A DNA stretch of 64,000 nucleotides from Rhizobium sp. P38BS-XIX (GCF_012641435.1 NZ_JABAIJ010000001.1:1798001-1862000); one strand, 5' to 3'; positions 34,886 through 45,496 are shown, counted from the first letter of the stretch. The notes: generated by a model not told the origin, from the sequence alone. A program made the numbers and translations.

Positions 34886-36276
34886 CAGCCGTGGCCCTCC
34901 TTGGTAAAGCTGCCGGAGACCGCTTTTCGTTCCTTGAGGAACGCGGTCGGTTCGCGCGTGCCGACGAAGCCGCGCGGCTTGATGATCATAACGACCACCA
35001 TGGCGAGACCGAAGATCAGCATGCGGTAGAGTTCCGGGGTGAAATCTTCGCCGAAGAAGAACTTGAGGAAGCCCATGTAACGCAGCGCTTCCGTGCCGCC
35101 GATCATCACGATCGCCGCAATGGCGATCCCTCGAAGCGAGCCCATGCCGCCAAGCACGACGATGGCCAGGATCACAGCCGATTCAAGGAACACGAAGGAT
35201 TCCGGCGAAACGAAGCCCTGGCGGGCGGCGAAGAACGAGCCGGCGAAGCCGCCGAACATCGCGCCCGTTGCGAAAGCCGTCAGCTTCGTCGTCACGGTGT
35301 TGATGCCGAGCGAGCGGCAGGCGATTTCGTCTTCACGCAATGCTTCCCACGCCCGTCCGATCGGCATGCGGCGCAGCCGGATCGTCACATAGGCGGTCAG
35401 CATGCAGAGCGCCAGGATGACGTAAAACAGGAAGATCTTGTACCACGCCGTCGACATCGGCAGCCCGAAGGTGCGAACGAAATTGTTCGGATCCTTGATA
35501 TCGAACGAGTAAAGCCCGAACAGCGATGCCTTGGTGATGTTGGAGACGCCGAAGGTGCCCTTCGTCACGTCGGTCCAGTTGATCAGCACGATGCGGATGA
35601 TTTCACCGAAGGCAAGCGTGACGATCGCAAGATAGTCGCCCCGCAGACGCAGGACCGGGAAGCCCAAAATCATACCCCAGAGTGCTGCGAAAATACCCGA
35701 AAGCGGCAGAAGCACCCAGAAGGACAGGCCGAAATGGGCCGACAACAACGCGTAGGAATAAGCACCGACCGCGTAGAAGGCCACGTAGCCAAGATCGAGC
35801 AGGCCGGCGAGGCCGACGACGATGTTCAGCCCCCAGGCCAGCATGACGTAGATCAGGATCTGGATGCCGAAGTTATCGACGAAGACCAGCGACCCTTGAG
35901 GACCGCGAAGTGCCAGCGCGACGAACGGGTAGATCAGCAACAGGCCCAACGCCACCACGTTGAAGTTCCTGGAGATGACGCCTGGCTCTTTGACAACGGG
36001 CGCAGCCTTGGCCTTTCGGGCCTTTCTGGCGGCGAGATAAGGCTGGACGAAAACCGTCATCATAAAACGGCCGGCGGCGGCAATGGCAACGATGACTGCC
36101 AACAAGCCCCAGCGCTGCACGATGATCAGCTTGTTGTCCATGTTCTGATCGGTTTTGAGACCGATATAGAGCACGAACATGCCGAGCGCGATCAGCGCGG
36201 TCCAGAAGGCATCCGTAATCCCTTTCCGGACAAGGCCGGACGCGGTCTTGCCTGCAACGAAATTTGAATTTGCCAT
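34885..36276 (-). CDS. livM: Branched-chain amino-acid ABC transporter permease LivM
   Basis: A 463-aa permease, longer than LivM-only cores because of an N-terminal extension with about three extra helices (residues 20-120), a known feature of proteobacterial LivM. The conserved region [20 protein letters not shown] and the cytoplasmic loop [19 protein letters not shown] (contact with the ATPase) are present. Confidence 0.93.
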   Translation of the reverse strand: MANSNFVAGKTASGLVRKGITDAFWTALIALGMFVLYIGLKTDQNMDNKLIIVQRWGLLAVIVAIAAAGRFMMTVFVQPYLAARKARKAKAAPVVKEPGVISRNFNVVALGLLLIYPFVALALRGPQGSLVFVDNFGIQILIYVMLAWGLNIVVGLAGLLDLGYVAFYAVGAYSYALLSAHFGLSFWVLLPLSGIFAALWGMILGFPVLRLRGDYLAIVTLAFGEIIRIVLINWTDVTKGTFGVSNITKASLFGLYSFDIKDPNNFVRTFGLPMSTAWYKIFLFYVILALCMLTAYVTIRLRRMPIGRAWEALREDEIACRSLGINTVTTKLTAFATGAMFGGFAGSFFAARQGFVSPESFVFLESAVILAIVVLGGMGSLRGIAIAAIVMIGGTEALRYMGFLKFFFGEDFTPELYRMLIFGLAMVVVMIIKPRGFVGTREPTAFLKERKAVSGSFTKEGHG

Positions 36277-36280
36277 GGCG

Positions 36281-37183
36281 TTATACCTTTTCGACTTCCG
36301 GCCGTCCGAGGATACCGGTCGGCTTGAAAATCAGAACGAAAGCCAGGATGCCGAAGGTTGCGACATCCTTGTACGCGATGGGGAAATTGCCCGACCAGAA
36401 CGATTCGATAAGGCCGATCATCAGGCCGCCGAGAACGGCGCCCGGAAGCGAGCCGATACCGCCGAGAACAGCTGCCGTGAACGCCTTGACGCCCGGAATG
36501 AAACCGTCGGTGAAGTTCGCGACGCCATAATACATCAGATACATCGTGCCGGCGACGGCAGCGAGTGCCGCACCCATGATGAACGTGACGGAAATGGTGC
36601 GGTCGACATTGATGCCGAGCAACGCCGCCATCTTTCGATCCTGTTCGGTGGCGCGCTGGGCGCGGCCGAGCGACGTCTTGTTGACCAGATACCAGAATGC
36701 GGTCAGCAGCACGATCGTCACGGCGAAGATGATGAGCTGCTTCAGCGACACCGAAACGGCGCCGAAATTGTAAACATCGCCCACCAGTGTCGGGATCGGC
36801 TTGTTGCGCGGGCCCTGAGCAACCTGGATGAAGTTCGACAGCACGATCGACATGCCGATCGCGGTGATCAGCGGCGCCAGGCGGAACGAACCGCGCAGCG
36901 GACGATAGGCAACGCGCTCGATCACCCAGTTCCAAAGGCTGGTCATCAGCATGGCGACGAGGAGCATCACCAACAACAGGATAGCGACCGGTAGGCCGGC
37001 GAAGAGCGAAACGAGAACGAGGTAGGTGATCAAAGCGGCAAAGCCGCCGAGCATGAACACGTCACCATGGGCGAAATTGATCATGCCGATGATGCCGTAG
37101 ACCATGGTATAACCAATGGCGATCAGGCCATAGATAGACCCAAGAGTCAGCCCGTTTAGGAGCTGCTGGATAAAATAATCCAT
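36281..37183 (-). CDS. livH: Branched-chain amino-acid ABC transporter permease LivH
   Basis: A 300-aa permease, first gene of the livHMGF operon. It starts [19 protein letters not shown] and contains [15 protein letters not shown] and the ATPase-contact loop [18 protein letters not shown]. Four bases separate it from livM. Confidence 0.93.
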   Translation of the reverse strand: MDYFIQQLLNGLTLGSIYGLIAIGYTMVYGIIGMINFAHGDVFMLGGFAALITYLVLVSLFAGLPVAILLLVMLLVAMLMTSLWNWVIERVAYRPLRGSFRLAPLITAIGMSIVLSNFIQVAQGPRNKPIPTLVGDVYNFGAVSVSLKQLIIFAVTIVLLTAFWYLVNKTSLGRAQRATEQDRKMAALLGINVDRTISVTFIMGAALAAVAGTMYLMYYGVANFTDGFIPGVKAFTAAVLGGIGSLPGAVLGGLMIGLIESFWSGNFPIAYKDVATFGILAFVLIFKPTGILGRPEVEKV

Positions 37184-37493
37184 ATGTCATTTCCCCTGGA
37201 TGCGACGTTAAACGACCGCACCTCTTATTACTTTTTTGGTTTCCTTCATGAGGACCCGTGGGGCCGATTCCATACTGCTTTCGAAGGAAATGTGAAGCCA
37301 AAAAGGCAAGAAATTGACAAATTCTTTTCAAATCACCGTAAGCTGACGCAAATCCGGCCGAAAATGATATAAAAACGGCAATTCACAGCTCAAAAACTAG
37401 CCAAACTGGTCGAGCTTAAAGCGGGCGCTGAAGAATTTTTATCAGCAGCGGGCCATTGCAAAGCCCGCTGCATTTGCGTTCAGACCGGCGATA
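37184..37493. other. Gap between livH and the dimethylglycine dehydrogenase-like gene
   Basis: About 310 bp without a credible gene. It should carry the livH promoter (minus) and the 3' end of the flavoprotein transcript. The middle part (about 37320-37440) is A/T-rich. No clear terminator hairpin with a U-tract was seen. Confidence 0.4.
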
Positions 37494-39920
37494 CTAGGCA
37501 CGCATCCTTGCACCATCGGCATCGAACAACGGCTCGACCTGCAGTCTTGCGGGCAGAAGCTGACCGAGCAGCTCGATCTGCCAACCCTGCGAGTCGTCGG
37601 CGATCTCCTTCGGCACGTAGCCGACGGCAACGGAGAGTCCCGATGCATGGGCATAGCCGCCCGACGTCACCCAGCCGCAGACGGCGCCATTGTGATAGAT
37701 GGGCTCATCCCCGATGACGTCGGCATCGTTGGCGCTTAGAATGAAGGTGCGCAGCCGCAGCGTTCCGCCTTCGGCCTTCTCCTTGGCCGCAGCAGCCTTG
37801 CCGACGAAATCCGCCTCCTTGGACAGCGCGACGAATCGATTGAGACCGGCCTCGAACGGCCCGTAGAGCGGCCGATATTCCCGCGACCAGCTGCCGTAGG
37901 ACTTGTCCAGACGCAGCGCATTCAGCGCCCTCAGACCGAAGAGGCGGATGTCGAACTCCGCGCCTTCCTGCATCAGAAGATCGAAAATATAGCGCTGATG
38001 CTCCGGCTTCATCCAGATTTCGTAGCCGAGGTCGCCCGTATAAGAGACGCGGCCGACGATGGCGGGCGCCATGCCGATATCCATGCGCCGGATCGACATG
38101 AAGGGGAAGGCAGCCGTCGACAGATCTTGATGCGTCAGCTTCTGCAGCAGCTTGCGGGCGTTCGGACCGGCAATCGAGAGACCGAGGAGAGAAAGGCCGA
38201 GTGCCTGTAGTTCGACGGAGCCGTCCTTGGGCAGCAGGCTTTCGAACCAGCGCATATGATAGGCTTCAGCAATACCGGAGCCGATGAGAAGGAAATCCCC
38301 CTCACCGAGCTTCGCCAGCGTGAAATCACCGATCAGCTTTCCGTCGTGCTTGAGCATTGGCGCGAGCGTCATGCGGCCGATGGCTGGGATACGGCAGGTC
38401 AGCAGCGTGTCTAGGAAGGCTTCCGCACCCGGTCCCTTCACCGAATACTTGGCAAAGCCTGAAGTCTCCATCAGCCCGACGCTCTCGCGCACCGCCTTGG
38501 CTTCGGCAGCGACGACATCGAAATCGTTGGAGCGACGCCAGGAGAACTGATCGACCTCGCCCTTCGGCGCGAACCATAACGCCTGTTCCAGACCGTAGTA
38601 GGCACCGAAGACGCCGCCGGCATCCTTCAGCTTATCGTAGATCGGCGTCGTCAGCAGCGGACGCGCGGCCGGCAGCTCTTCGTTCGGATAGCGGATCGAG
38701 AAGCGGCGGGCGTAGTTCTCACGCACCTTGGCATTGGTATAGGCGAGCGTCGCATAGTCGCCATAGCGGGAGACGTCCATGGCGAAGACGTCGAAGCCCG
38801 GATCGCCGTAGATCATCCAGTTGGCGAGCGCGAGACCGACGCCGCCGCCCTGGCTGAAGCCGGCCATGACGGCGCAGGCCGACCAGTAGTTGCGAAGCCC
38901 GCGTACCGGTCCGACGAGCGGGTTGCCATCGGGCGAGAAGGTGAACGGGCCGTTGATGATCCGCTTGATGCCCGCATTGTTGAAAGCCGGGAAATGGCGG
39001 AAGCCGACTTCCAGCTCCGGCGTGATACGCTCGATGTCCTCGGCCAGCAGCTCATGACCGAAATCCCAGGGCGTCGTCACCGGCGACCATGGGCGACACG
39101 CCTTTTCATAGGTGCCCATCAGCATGCCCTGCCGCTCCTGGCGAAGATAGATCTCGCCGTCGAAGTCGACGCAGTGCATCAGCTCCTTGCCCGTCGTCTT
39201 GTTGAAGTCGATGACCTCGGGCATGTCCTCGGTGATGAGGTACATATGCTCCATCGCGAGCACCGGCAGTTCCAGACCCACCATGCGGCCGACTTCGCGC
39301 GCCCAGAGACCGGCGGCGTTGACGACATGCTCGGCGATGATCTCGCCCTGGTTGGTGATGACACGCCAGGAACCATCCTCGCGCTGCACCAACTCTTCCA
39401 CCTTGGTGTGGAGATAAATGTCGGCACCATTCTTCTTGGCCGAGCGGGCATAGGCATGGGTGGTGCCGTAGGGGTCGAGATGGCCTTCGACGGGATCGTA
39501 GAGAGCACCGACGAACTGATCGGGATCGAGAAGCGGCATCATCTCATGCGCCTCCTTCGGCGTCAGCAGCGTCGCTTCAAGACCATTATAACGCCCCTTG
39601 GCAAGAATGGACTTCAGCCAATCGAAGCGCTGCGGCGTTGCGGCCAGCATCAGGCCGGAGGTCAGGTGCAGGCCGATGTCCTGGCCGGAATATTCCTCGA
39701 TCTCCTTGTAGAGCTCGACGGTATATTTCTGCAGCTTGGCAACGTTCGGATCGCCGTTGATCGTATGCATGCCGCCGGCGGCATGCCAGGTCGATCCGGA
39801 TGTCAGCTCGGAGCGCTCAAGCAGCACCACATCCTTCCAGCCGAATTTCGTCAGGTGATAGAGCACCGAACATCCGACGACACCGCCACCGATGACGACG
39901 ACCTTGGCATGGCTTTTCAT
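37494..39920 (-). CDS. Dimethylglycine/sarcosine dehydrogenase-like FAD enzyme
   Basis: An 808-aa two-domain flavoenzyme. The N-terminal half (1 to about 380) is a DAO-type FAD domain with VVIGGGVVGCSVLYHL and GSTWHAAGGMH (the usual region of covalent FAD attachment). The C-terminal half (about 430-800) is a GcvT-like, tetrahydrofolate-binding aminomethyl domain. Such enzymes remove a methyl group from dimethylglycine or sarcosine and can pass it on as methylene-THF. It lies next to soxBDAG in the same direction, suggesting a glycine-betaine breakdown route. Exact substrate is not certain. Confidence 0.82.
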   Translation of the reverse strand: MKSHAKVVVIGGGVVGCSVLYHLTKFGWKDVVLLERSELTSGSTWHAAGGMHTINGDPNVAKLQKYTVELYKEIEEYSGQDIGLHLTSGLMLAATPQRFDWLKSILAKGRYNGLEATLLTPKEAHEMMPLLDPDQFVGALYDPVEGHLDPYGTTHAYARSAKKNGADIYLHTKVEELVQREDGSWRVITNQGEIIAEHVVNAAGLWAREVGRMVGLELPVLAMEHMYLITEDMPEVIDFNKTTGKELMHCVDFDGEIYLRQERQGMLMGTYEKACRPWSPVTTPWDFGHELLAEDIERITPELEVGFRHFPAFNNAGIKRIINGPFTFSPDGNPLVGPVRGLRNYWSACAVMAGFSQGGGVGLALANWMIYGDPGFDVFAMDVSRYGDYATLAYTNAKVRENYARRFSIRYPNEELPAARPLLTTPIYDKLKDAGGVFGAYYGLEQALWFAPKGEVDQFSWRRSNDFDVVAAEAKAVRESVGLMETSGFAKYSVKGPGAEAFLDTLLTCRIPAIGRMTLAPMLKHDGKLIGDFTLAKLGEGDFLLIGSGIAEAYHMRWFESLLPKDGSVELQALGLSLLGLSIAGPNARKLLQKLTHQDLSTAAFPFMSIRRMDIGMAPAIVGRVSYTGDLGYEIWMKPEHQRYIFDLLMQEGAEFDIRLFGLRALNALRLDKSYGSWSREYRPLYGPFEAGLNRFVALSKEADFVGKAAAAKEKAEGGTLRLRTFILSANDADVIGDEPIYHNGAVCGWVTSGGYAHASGLSVAVGYVPKEIADDSQGWQIELLGQLLPARLQVEPLFDADGARMRA

Positions 39921-40086
39921 CTAAGGAATCCCCTGTTTTCGGTACGAAGCCGCCGAGTGTCTTCCCGAGCGACCGACCGCATTTGAGAGGAAACCTAGAG
40001 ACTATCCGATAAGCCAAATAGCCCGAACTGCGAAACCGATATGTCTGTTTGCGCCATCGCAATTGTTCGGATCGCGCCATTGGCCA

Positions 40087-40119
40087 TCGAATGCCCATGC
40101 CGGCTGGCTGGGCATTCGA
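40087..40119. repeat. Perfect 11-bp hairpin downstream of soxG
   Basis: TCGAATGCCCA (40087-40097) and TGGGCATTCGA (40109-40119) with an 11-base loop. It is 22 bp after the soxG stop on the minus strand and has no U-tract, so it may be a transcript stabiliser or factor-dependent end. Confidence 0.6.
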
Positions 40120-40140
40120 ACTCCGACGATGCAGGATTTC

Positions 40141-40695
40141 TCAGTCTGCGAAACCGGCCGTCAGCGCAAACTCGCGGCCCATCTCCATGATCTCTTCGAA
40201 GACGCTGCCGGCATAGGAGCGCGGAACGATGATTTCGAAGCGATCGGGCCCGGTGCGGGCCACATTGGCGCTGACATGGCAGCACAGCATATTGGCCGAA
40301 TGCCCCTCGGCAAAAACCTGCGGGTGGAGGTCGACCGCCACGCATTTGGCAAGGATGCGGCGAACGCTGGGGCCGGAGATAAGCAAAAGGACGCGACCAT
40401 CGCTTTGCTCGAAAAACGAGACCTTCGCCGGATCAAGCGTAAAGAGATCCCGCGCCACGCTATCGGCGCCGAGCGTATCGGAGACGACAAACCATTCCCT
40501 GGGTCCGACTTCGCGAACAGATACGTCCTTTAATGCCTTCAGGCTTGCCAGCACGCTGTCATGATCCCCTGCCCTGCCAAGCACGGAAAAAATGGCTGGG
40601 CGGCGCACCACGATGAGGTGATTCGGATTGGCGGCCGCCTCGAAGCCGGAAATATGGTCTTCCAGAACATGCCTGTTTTGAAATGCAACGCTCAT
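40141..40695 (-). CDS. soxG: Sarcosine oxidase gamma subunit
   Basis: A 184-aa small subunit of heterotetrameric sarcosine oxidase. It has the SoxG features (ALKDVSVREVGPREWFVV, SDGRVLLLISGP, and the final FEEIMEMGREFAL). ATG 40695 lies 7 bp after the soxA stop; the longer open frame runs into soxA and is rejected. Last gene of the sox operon. Confidence 0.9.
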   Translation of the reverse strand: MSVAFQNRHVLEDHISGFEAAANPNHLIVVRRPAIFSVLGRAGDHDSVLASLKALKDVSVREVGPREWFVVSDTLGADSVARDLFTLDPAKVSFFEQSDGRVLLLISGPSVRRILAKCVAVDLHPQVFAEGHSANMLCCHVSANVARTGPDRFEIIVPRSYAGSVFEEIMEMGREFALTAGFAD

Positions 40696-40702
40696 CGATC
40701 CA

Positions 40703-43660
40703 TCACCCCAAAAGCTTCTTGTTATCAGGATCGACAAAGACCGGGCTGCAGACCTCCGCCGCCACCTCCTCGCCGCGCAATCCGTCCCAGACGGTGACCC
40801 GTTCACCGATCCGCTCCCGACCCGACTTCAGGAATGCCAGGGCGATGTGATGGCCGAGCGTCGGTGAGAAACACACCGAAGAAATATGCCCCTGGTCGTT
40901 CAGCGTCGACGGCCTTGCGCCCTCTTTCAGAATATGCGCGCCGGCATGGATCTCCTTGGCGGTGTCAACCGGCTTCAGGCCCACGAGCTGGCCACGGTCG
41001 GCAGCGGTGAGACCGAAGCGGGTCGATAGCCTTTTGCCGATGAAATCCGGCTTCTGCGTCGACATCATCTTGCCAAGCCCGACATCGTCGGGCGTCGTGC
41101 GGCCGTCCAGCTCGCTATGAGTGACATGCCCCTTCTCGATGCGCAGCACATTGAGGGTCTCGACGCCGTAAGCGCAGATACCATGCGCCTTGCCGGCCTC
41201 CATGATCGCGTCGGCGACAGCCTCGCCATAACCGGCTGGCACGGCGAGTTCATAAGCCAGTTCACCCGAGAAGGAGATGCGGAACAGGCGTGCTCGCAGC
41301 CCTCCCTTCAGCAGCACTTCGGCTGCGGCAAGGAAGGGAAAGAACGCGTCGGAAATATCGTCCTCGATGATCTGCTCCAGCACCAGCCGGGCCTTTGGCC
41401 CGGCAATCGCCATCTGCGCCCATTGATCGGACGAGGACACGAAACGAACGTCGAGCTGCGGCCAGAGCGTCTGCGCGCAGAATTCCATGTGAGTCATCAC
41501 CTCGCCGGCCATCGCCGTCGTGGTTGTCATGAAGAAATGATCAGGCGTCAGGCGGCTTGTCGTACCGTCATCGAAAACCATACCGTCTTCGCGTAGCATC
41601 AGGCCGTAGCGAGCCTTACCGATCGGCAGCTTGAGAAAGGCGTTGGAATAGATGCGGTTCAGAAACTCAGCCGCATCCTTGCCGAAAATCTCGATCTTGC
41701 CGAGCGTCGACACGTCGCAAATGCCGACATTGTTGCGAACGTTCAGCACTTCACGGTCGACGCTGTCGCGCCAGCCCTTCTCGCCCGCTCGGGCAAACCA
41801 GGATGAGCGATACCAGAGGCCGGCTTCGACGAAGCTCGCGCCATTCTTTTTGGCCCAGCCATGCAGCGGCGATTCTCTCACCGGCTGAGCATGTTTGTCA
41901 CGCGCCGTACCAGCCAGCACGCCGAAGGAAACCGGCGTGTAGAACGGCCTGAATGTCGTCGTGCCGACAGCGGCCGGAGTGACGCCGCGCATGCCGGCGA
42001 TAATACCGGCAGCATTGACGTTCCCAAGCTTGCCCTGGTCCGTCGCCATGCCGCTCGTCGTATAGCGCTTGGCGTGCTCCACATGGCCGAAGCCCTCGCG
42101 CAATGCGAGACCCAGATCCTTGGCATGGACATCGTTCTGGAAGTCGACGAATGCCTTGTCCTTGGCACCAGGCACATGCCAGATCGCCGCGAAGGACGGA
42201 TCATAGTCTCCCTCGACATCCGGCAACTCTGCCGCCTGAACCGCGCGACCGAGGCTTTCGGCAACCAGTCGGCCTTTTTCAGCACCATCGGCAAGGCAGC
42301 CCGAAATGCTTTCGATACCGCCGGCCGAGCCGGCGATCTCCAGTTCGCCGCCGACGAGCGGCGCCATGAAGGCCTGTCTCTCATCCGACCAGACCGGCTT
42401 TGCGCCGCGCTGGCAGGCAAGATGAATGATGGGCGACCAGCCACCGGATATGGCCAGCGCGTCACAGGCGATCAGCTCATCCAGCCCACCGCGATCGGCG
42501 ATGACGCCGCTGATGCGATATTTGCCCTTGGTCGCGTGGACACTCGCGCCATGGACGACGCGAACGCCCTGGGGCGCAGCATCCGTCGACTGGGCGCGCG
42601 TATCGAGAATCACAGAAATTTCGACACCGGCAGCAGCGAGATCGCTCGCGGTTCGGTAACCGGAGCCACCATTGGTAAAGACCGCTACCTTCTGCCCGGC
42701 AACGACGCCATAGCGGTTGAGATAGCTGCGCATGGCGCCCGCCATCATCACACCCGGACGATCGTTGCCGCCGAACACCAGCGGCCGCTCTTCGGCGCCG
42801 GAAGCCAAAATGGCGCGCTTGGCGGCAATGCGCCAGAGGCGCTCCACCGGCAGGTCACGCGAAGGCATCGCAACATGTTTTTGCACCTTCTCGACCGCGC
42901 CGAAAACATTACCGTCATACCAGCCGAACACGGTCGTCCGCGGCATCAGGGTCACATTCTCGAAGCTCTGCAGCTCGTGAAGCGTCGCCTGGACGAATAT
43001 GTCGGCGGACACGCCACCGATCGTCAGCTTTTCCGAAAGCAGCGATCCGCCGAAGCGGAAGCCCTCATCCGCCAGCACAACGCGCAAGCCCGCGCGGGCA
43101 GCGGTCAAAGCCGCCATCAAGCCTGCAGGACCGGAACCGATGACGAGCAGATCGCAATGCGCCCAGGCTTTTTCATAGCGGTCCGGATCGGCCTGCATGA
43201 CCGCCTTGCCGAGGCCGGCCGCGCGCCGGATGATTGGCTCGTAAACCTTCTCCCAGAAGGCAGCCGGCCACATGAAGGTCTTGTAGTAGAAGCCGGCGCC
43301 AAGGAACGGCGAAAGCAACCCGTTGATCGAGCCGATATCGTGCTTCAGCGACGGCCAGCAGTTCTGGCTCTCTGCCGTCATGCCCTGATAAAGCTCGGCG
43401 ACGGTGGCGCGCGTATTCGGCTCGGTGCGGCCATCCTTTCCGATGGTGACCAATGCATTGGGCTCGGCCGAGCCCGCCGTCAGAATGCCGCGTGGACGAT
43501 GGTACTTGAAGCTGCGCCCCACCAGCAGCTGATCGTTGGCAAGGAGAGCGGCGGCGAGCGTATCGCCCTCCAGCCCCTTCATTTCCTTGCCGTCAAACTG
43601 AAAGGACAGCGGACGAAGGCGATTGACTAGGCCGCCGGTCGACAGACGATAGGATGTCAT
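40703..43660 (-). CDS. soxA: Sarcosine oxidase alpha subunit
   Basis: A 985-aa large subunit. The N-terminal 2Fe-2S-like domain includes SFKYHRPRGILTAGS. An NAD-binding Rossmann domain follows (LLVIGSGPAGLMAALTAARAG near residue 170) and then a C-terminal GcvT/THF-binding domain. The THF domain collects the formaldehyde-level carbon from sarcosine as methylene-THF. ATG 43660 overlaps the soxD stop by four bases. Confidence 0.94.
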   Translation of the reverse strand: MTSYRLSTGGLVNRLRPLSFQFDGKEMKGLEGDTLAAALLANDQLLVGRSFKYHRPRGILTAGSAEPNALVTIGKDGRTEPNTRATVAELYQGMTAESQNCWPSLKHDIGSINGLLSPFLGAGFYYKTFMWPAAFWEKVYEPIIRRAAGLGKAVMQADPDRYEKAWAHCDLLVIGSGPAGLMAALTAARAGLRVVLADEGFRFGGSLLSEKLTIGGVSADIFVQATLHELQSFENVTLMPRTTVFGWYDGNVFGAVEKVQKHVAMPSRDLPVERLWRIAAKRAILASGAEERPLVFGGNDRPGVMMAGAMRSYLNRYGVVAGQKVAVFTNGGSGYRTASDLAAAGVEISVILDTRAQSTDAAPQGVRVVHGASVHATKGKYRISGVIADRGGLDELIACDALAISGGWSPIIHLACQRGAKPVWSDERQAFMAPLVGGELEIAGSAGGIESISGCLADGAEKGRLVAESLGRAVQAAELPDVEGDYDPSFAAIWHVPGAKDKAFVDFQNDVHAKDLGLALREGFGHVEHAKRYTTSGMATDQGKLGNVNAAGIIAGMRGVTPAAVGTTTFRPFYTPVSFGVLAGTARDKHAQPVRESPLHGWAKKNGASFVEAGLWYRSSWFARAGEKGWRDSVDREVLNVRNNVGICDVSTLGKIEIFGKDAAEFLNRIYSNAFLKLPIGKARYGLMLREDGMVFDDGTTSRLTPDHFFMTTTTAMAGEVMTHMEFCAQTLWPQLDVRFVSSSDQWAQMAIAGPKARLVLEQIIEDDISDAFFPFLAAAEVLLKGGLRARLFRISFSGELAYELAVPAGYGEAVADAIMEAGKAHGICAYGVETLNVLRIEKGHVTHSELDGRTTPDDVGLGKMMSTQKPDFIGKRLSTRFGLTAADRGQLVGLKPVDTAKEIHAGAHILKEGARPSTLNDQGHISSVCFSPTLGHHIALAFLKSGRERIGERVTVWDGLRGEEVAAEVCSPVFVDPDNKKLLG

Positions 43661-43935
43661 CGTGCCGCCTCCTTCGCCTTGTCTTCGGCATCGATGACGG
43701 AAAACACCTCGTGGGTCACGTTGCTGCGGTCGACAACCAGCCAACGGCGGCAGCCGGCAGCGTGATGCCAGAATTCCTGAATCCGGCCGCGCTCGTTGTC
43801 GCGGATGAACACATAACGGTTCCAGTCTTCATCCGTTGCCGCAGGCGCGGGACGGACGACGGAGGCCGAGCCGCGAATGGAGAATTCTTCCTTGGGTCGC
43901 ACGCCGCAATGCGGGCAGTTGATCAAGCTTGCCAT
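43657..43935 (-). CDS. soxD: Sarcosine oxidase delta subunit
   Basis: A 92-aa subunit that binds zinc: LINCPHCGVRPKEEF at the start and WHHAAGCRRW in the middle supply Cys/His ligands. Typical SoxD size and order (B-D-A-G). ATG 43935 is 13 bp after soxB; its stop overlaps soxA. Confidence 0.93.
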   Translation of the reverse strand: MASLINCPHCGVRPKEEFSIRGSASVVRPAPAATDEDWNRYVFIRDNERGRIQEFWHHAAGCRRWLVVDRSNVTHEVFSVIDAEDKAKEAAR

Positions 43936-43948
43936 TGGTATTGTGCCC

Positions 43949-45202
43949 TCAATGCAGGTTCGGCTGCGGACCCTTGCCGCCTTCGTCGATCGCAAAGCCG
44001 CGCTCGAAGCGGTCAAGACGCAGGAGGCGGCTGACATCGTGGCTCTCGCCCTTGGCGATCAGATGCGCGAAGCAGAAGCCCGAGGCCGGCGTCGCTTTGA
44101 AGCCGCCATAGTTCCAGCCGCAGTTCAGATAGAGATTTTCGATGGGCGTGCGATCGATGATCGGCGATCCGTCCATGCTCATGTCCATGACGCCGCCCCA
44201 GGCGCGCAACACCCGGACACGCGAAAGGCCGGGGATAAGCGCCACCCCCTCCTCTATCGTATGCTCGACGGTCGCCAGATTGCCGCGCTGCGCGTAGGAG
44301 CTGTAGTAGTCGATATCGGCACCGAAGACCAAGCCGCCCTTGTCTGACTGCGAGATATAAAAGTGTCCTGCACCATAGGTGATGACATTGTCGATAACCG
44401 GCTTCAGACCTTCGGAGACGAATGCCTGCAGGACGTGCGTTTCGATCGGCAACTCCAGATCGGCCATATTGCCAAGGATCGACGTGTGGCCCGCGGCGGC
44501 GAGCGCCAGTTTGTTGCAGCCAATGAAACCGCGATTGGTTTCGACGCCCGTCACAGCACCGCCCTCATCGCGCCGGATGCCGATCACTTCGCATTGCTGG
44601 ATGAGATCCACACCCCGGCTGTCGGCGCCGCGCGCATAACCCCAGGCGACGGCATCGTGCCGCGCCGTACCGCCACGCCGCTGCAACAGGCCGCCGAGAA
44701 TCGGAAAGCGCGCATGGTCGAAGTTCAGATAAGGCATCATCCGGCGAACCTGCTCGCGGTTCAGAAGCTCCGCATCGACGCCGTGCATGCGCATGGCGTT
44801 GCCACGTCGGGCATAGGCATCGCGCTGTCCATCGGAATGGAACAGATTGACGATACCGCGCTGGGACACCATGGCGTTATAATTGAAATCCTGCTCCAGC
44901 CCTTCCCAGAGCTTCATCGATAACTCATAGAAAGGCTCGTTGCCCGGCAGCAGGTAATTGGACCGGATGATCGTCGTGTTGCGGCCGACATTGCCCGAGC
45001 CGATATAGCTCTTTTCGAGCACCGCGACATTGGTGATGCCGAACTCCTTGGCGAGATAATAGGCTGTCGCCAATCCATGCCCGCCGCCGCCGACGATGAT
45101 GACATCATAATGGGGTTTTGGCTCCGGTGTCCGCCAGACCGGCTGCCAATGGCGATTGCCGGAAAACGCCTGTTTTAGAAGCTGATATGCGGAATAACGC
45201 AT
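43949..45202 (-). CDS. soxB: Sarcosine oxidase beta subunit
   Basis: A 417-aa FAD/FMN subunit, site of sarcosine oxidation. Visible are the FAD motif DVIIVGGGGHGLATAYYLA (about residue 33), SGNVGRNTTIIRSNY, HARFPILGGLLQRRGG and a C-terminal GWNYGGFKATPASG motif. First gene of soxBDAG. The ATG at 45202 gives MRYSAYQLLKQAF, the usual start. Confidence 0.94.
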   Translation of the reverse strand: MRYSAYQLLKQAFSGNRHWQPVWRTPEPKPHYDVIIVGGGGHGLATAYYLAKEFGITNVAVLEKSYIGSGNVGRNTTIIRSNYLLPGNEPFYELSMKLWEGLEQDFNYNAMVSQRGIVNLFHSDGQRDAYARRGNAMRMHGVDAELLNREQVRRMMPYLNFDHARFPILGGLLQRRGGTARHDAVAWGYARGADSRGVDLIQQCEVIGIRRDEGGAVTGVETNRGFIGCNKLALAAAGHTSILGNMADLELPIETHVLQAFVSEGLKPVIDNVITYGAGHFYISQSDKGGLVFGADIDYYSSYAQRGNLATVEHTIEEGVALIPGLSRVRVLRAWGGVMDMSMDGSPIIDRTPIENLYLNCGWNYGGFKATPASGFCFAHLIAKGESHDVSRLLRLDRFERGFAIDEGGKGPQPNLH

Positions 45203-45288
45203 GCATTCACCCTGATCCCTATCCGGCCGCACATTCGCACATGCAATAAAAACGACAAGTCCCGAAAGGACGAAAACACTTCGCAAAC

Positions 45289-45300
45289 AGAACATGTTCT
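45289..45300. promoter_or_regulatory. 12-bp palindrome upstream of sox operon
   Basis: AGAACATGTTCT is a perfect palindrome 87 bp before the soxB start, in the 294-bp gap shared with divergent cysQ. It could be an operator, but no regulator is known. The rest of the gap shows nothing else distinctive. Confidence 0.4.
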
Positions 45301-45496
45301 TTTCCGAATGCGCAGCTGCGGTTGTCTCCCAAATGACACGCCTCGGTGGTCGAACTCAATTCCCGCCCACGCAACGACGCACGACTTTATTGCGAAAGCC
45401 GCGCCATACGAGTAAGTCATAGAAGGCCGGATCGCTTAAACCCTAAATTTCATGGTCGCGACTTCCTATATGATGTCCGGAGCATAAGGCGCGAAC

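Noticed and set aside
34867-36267. A 466-codon plus-strand frame over livM
   Set aside because: It is the complement of a membrane protein gene and shows His/Asp/Arg-rich sequence without a fold; livM is complete and in operon.
41861-43630. A 589-codon open frame antisense to soxA
   Set aside because: Composition is typical of antisense shadow, while soxA on the other strand has clear FAD/THF domains and operon overlaps.
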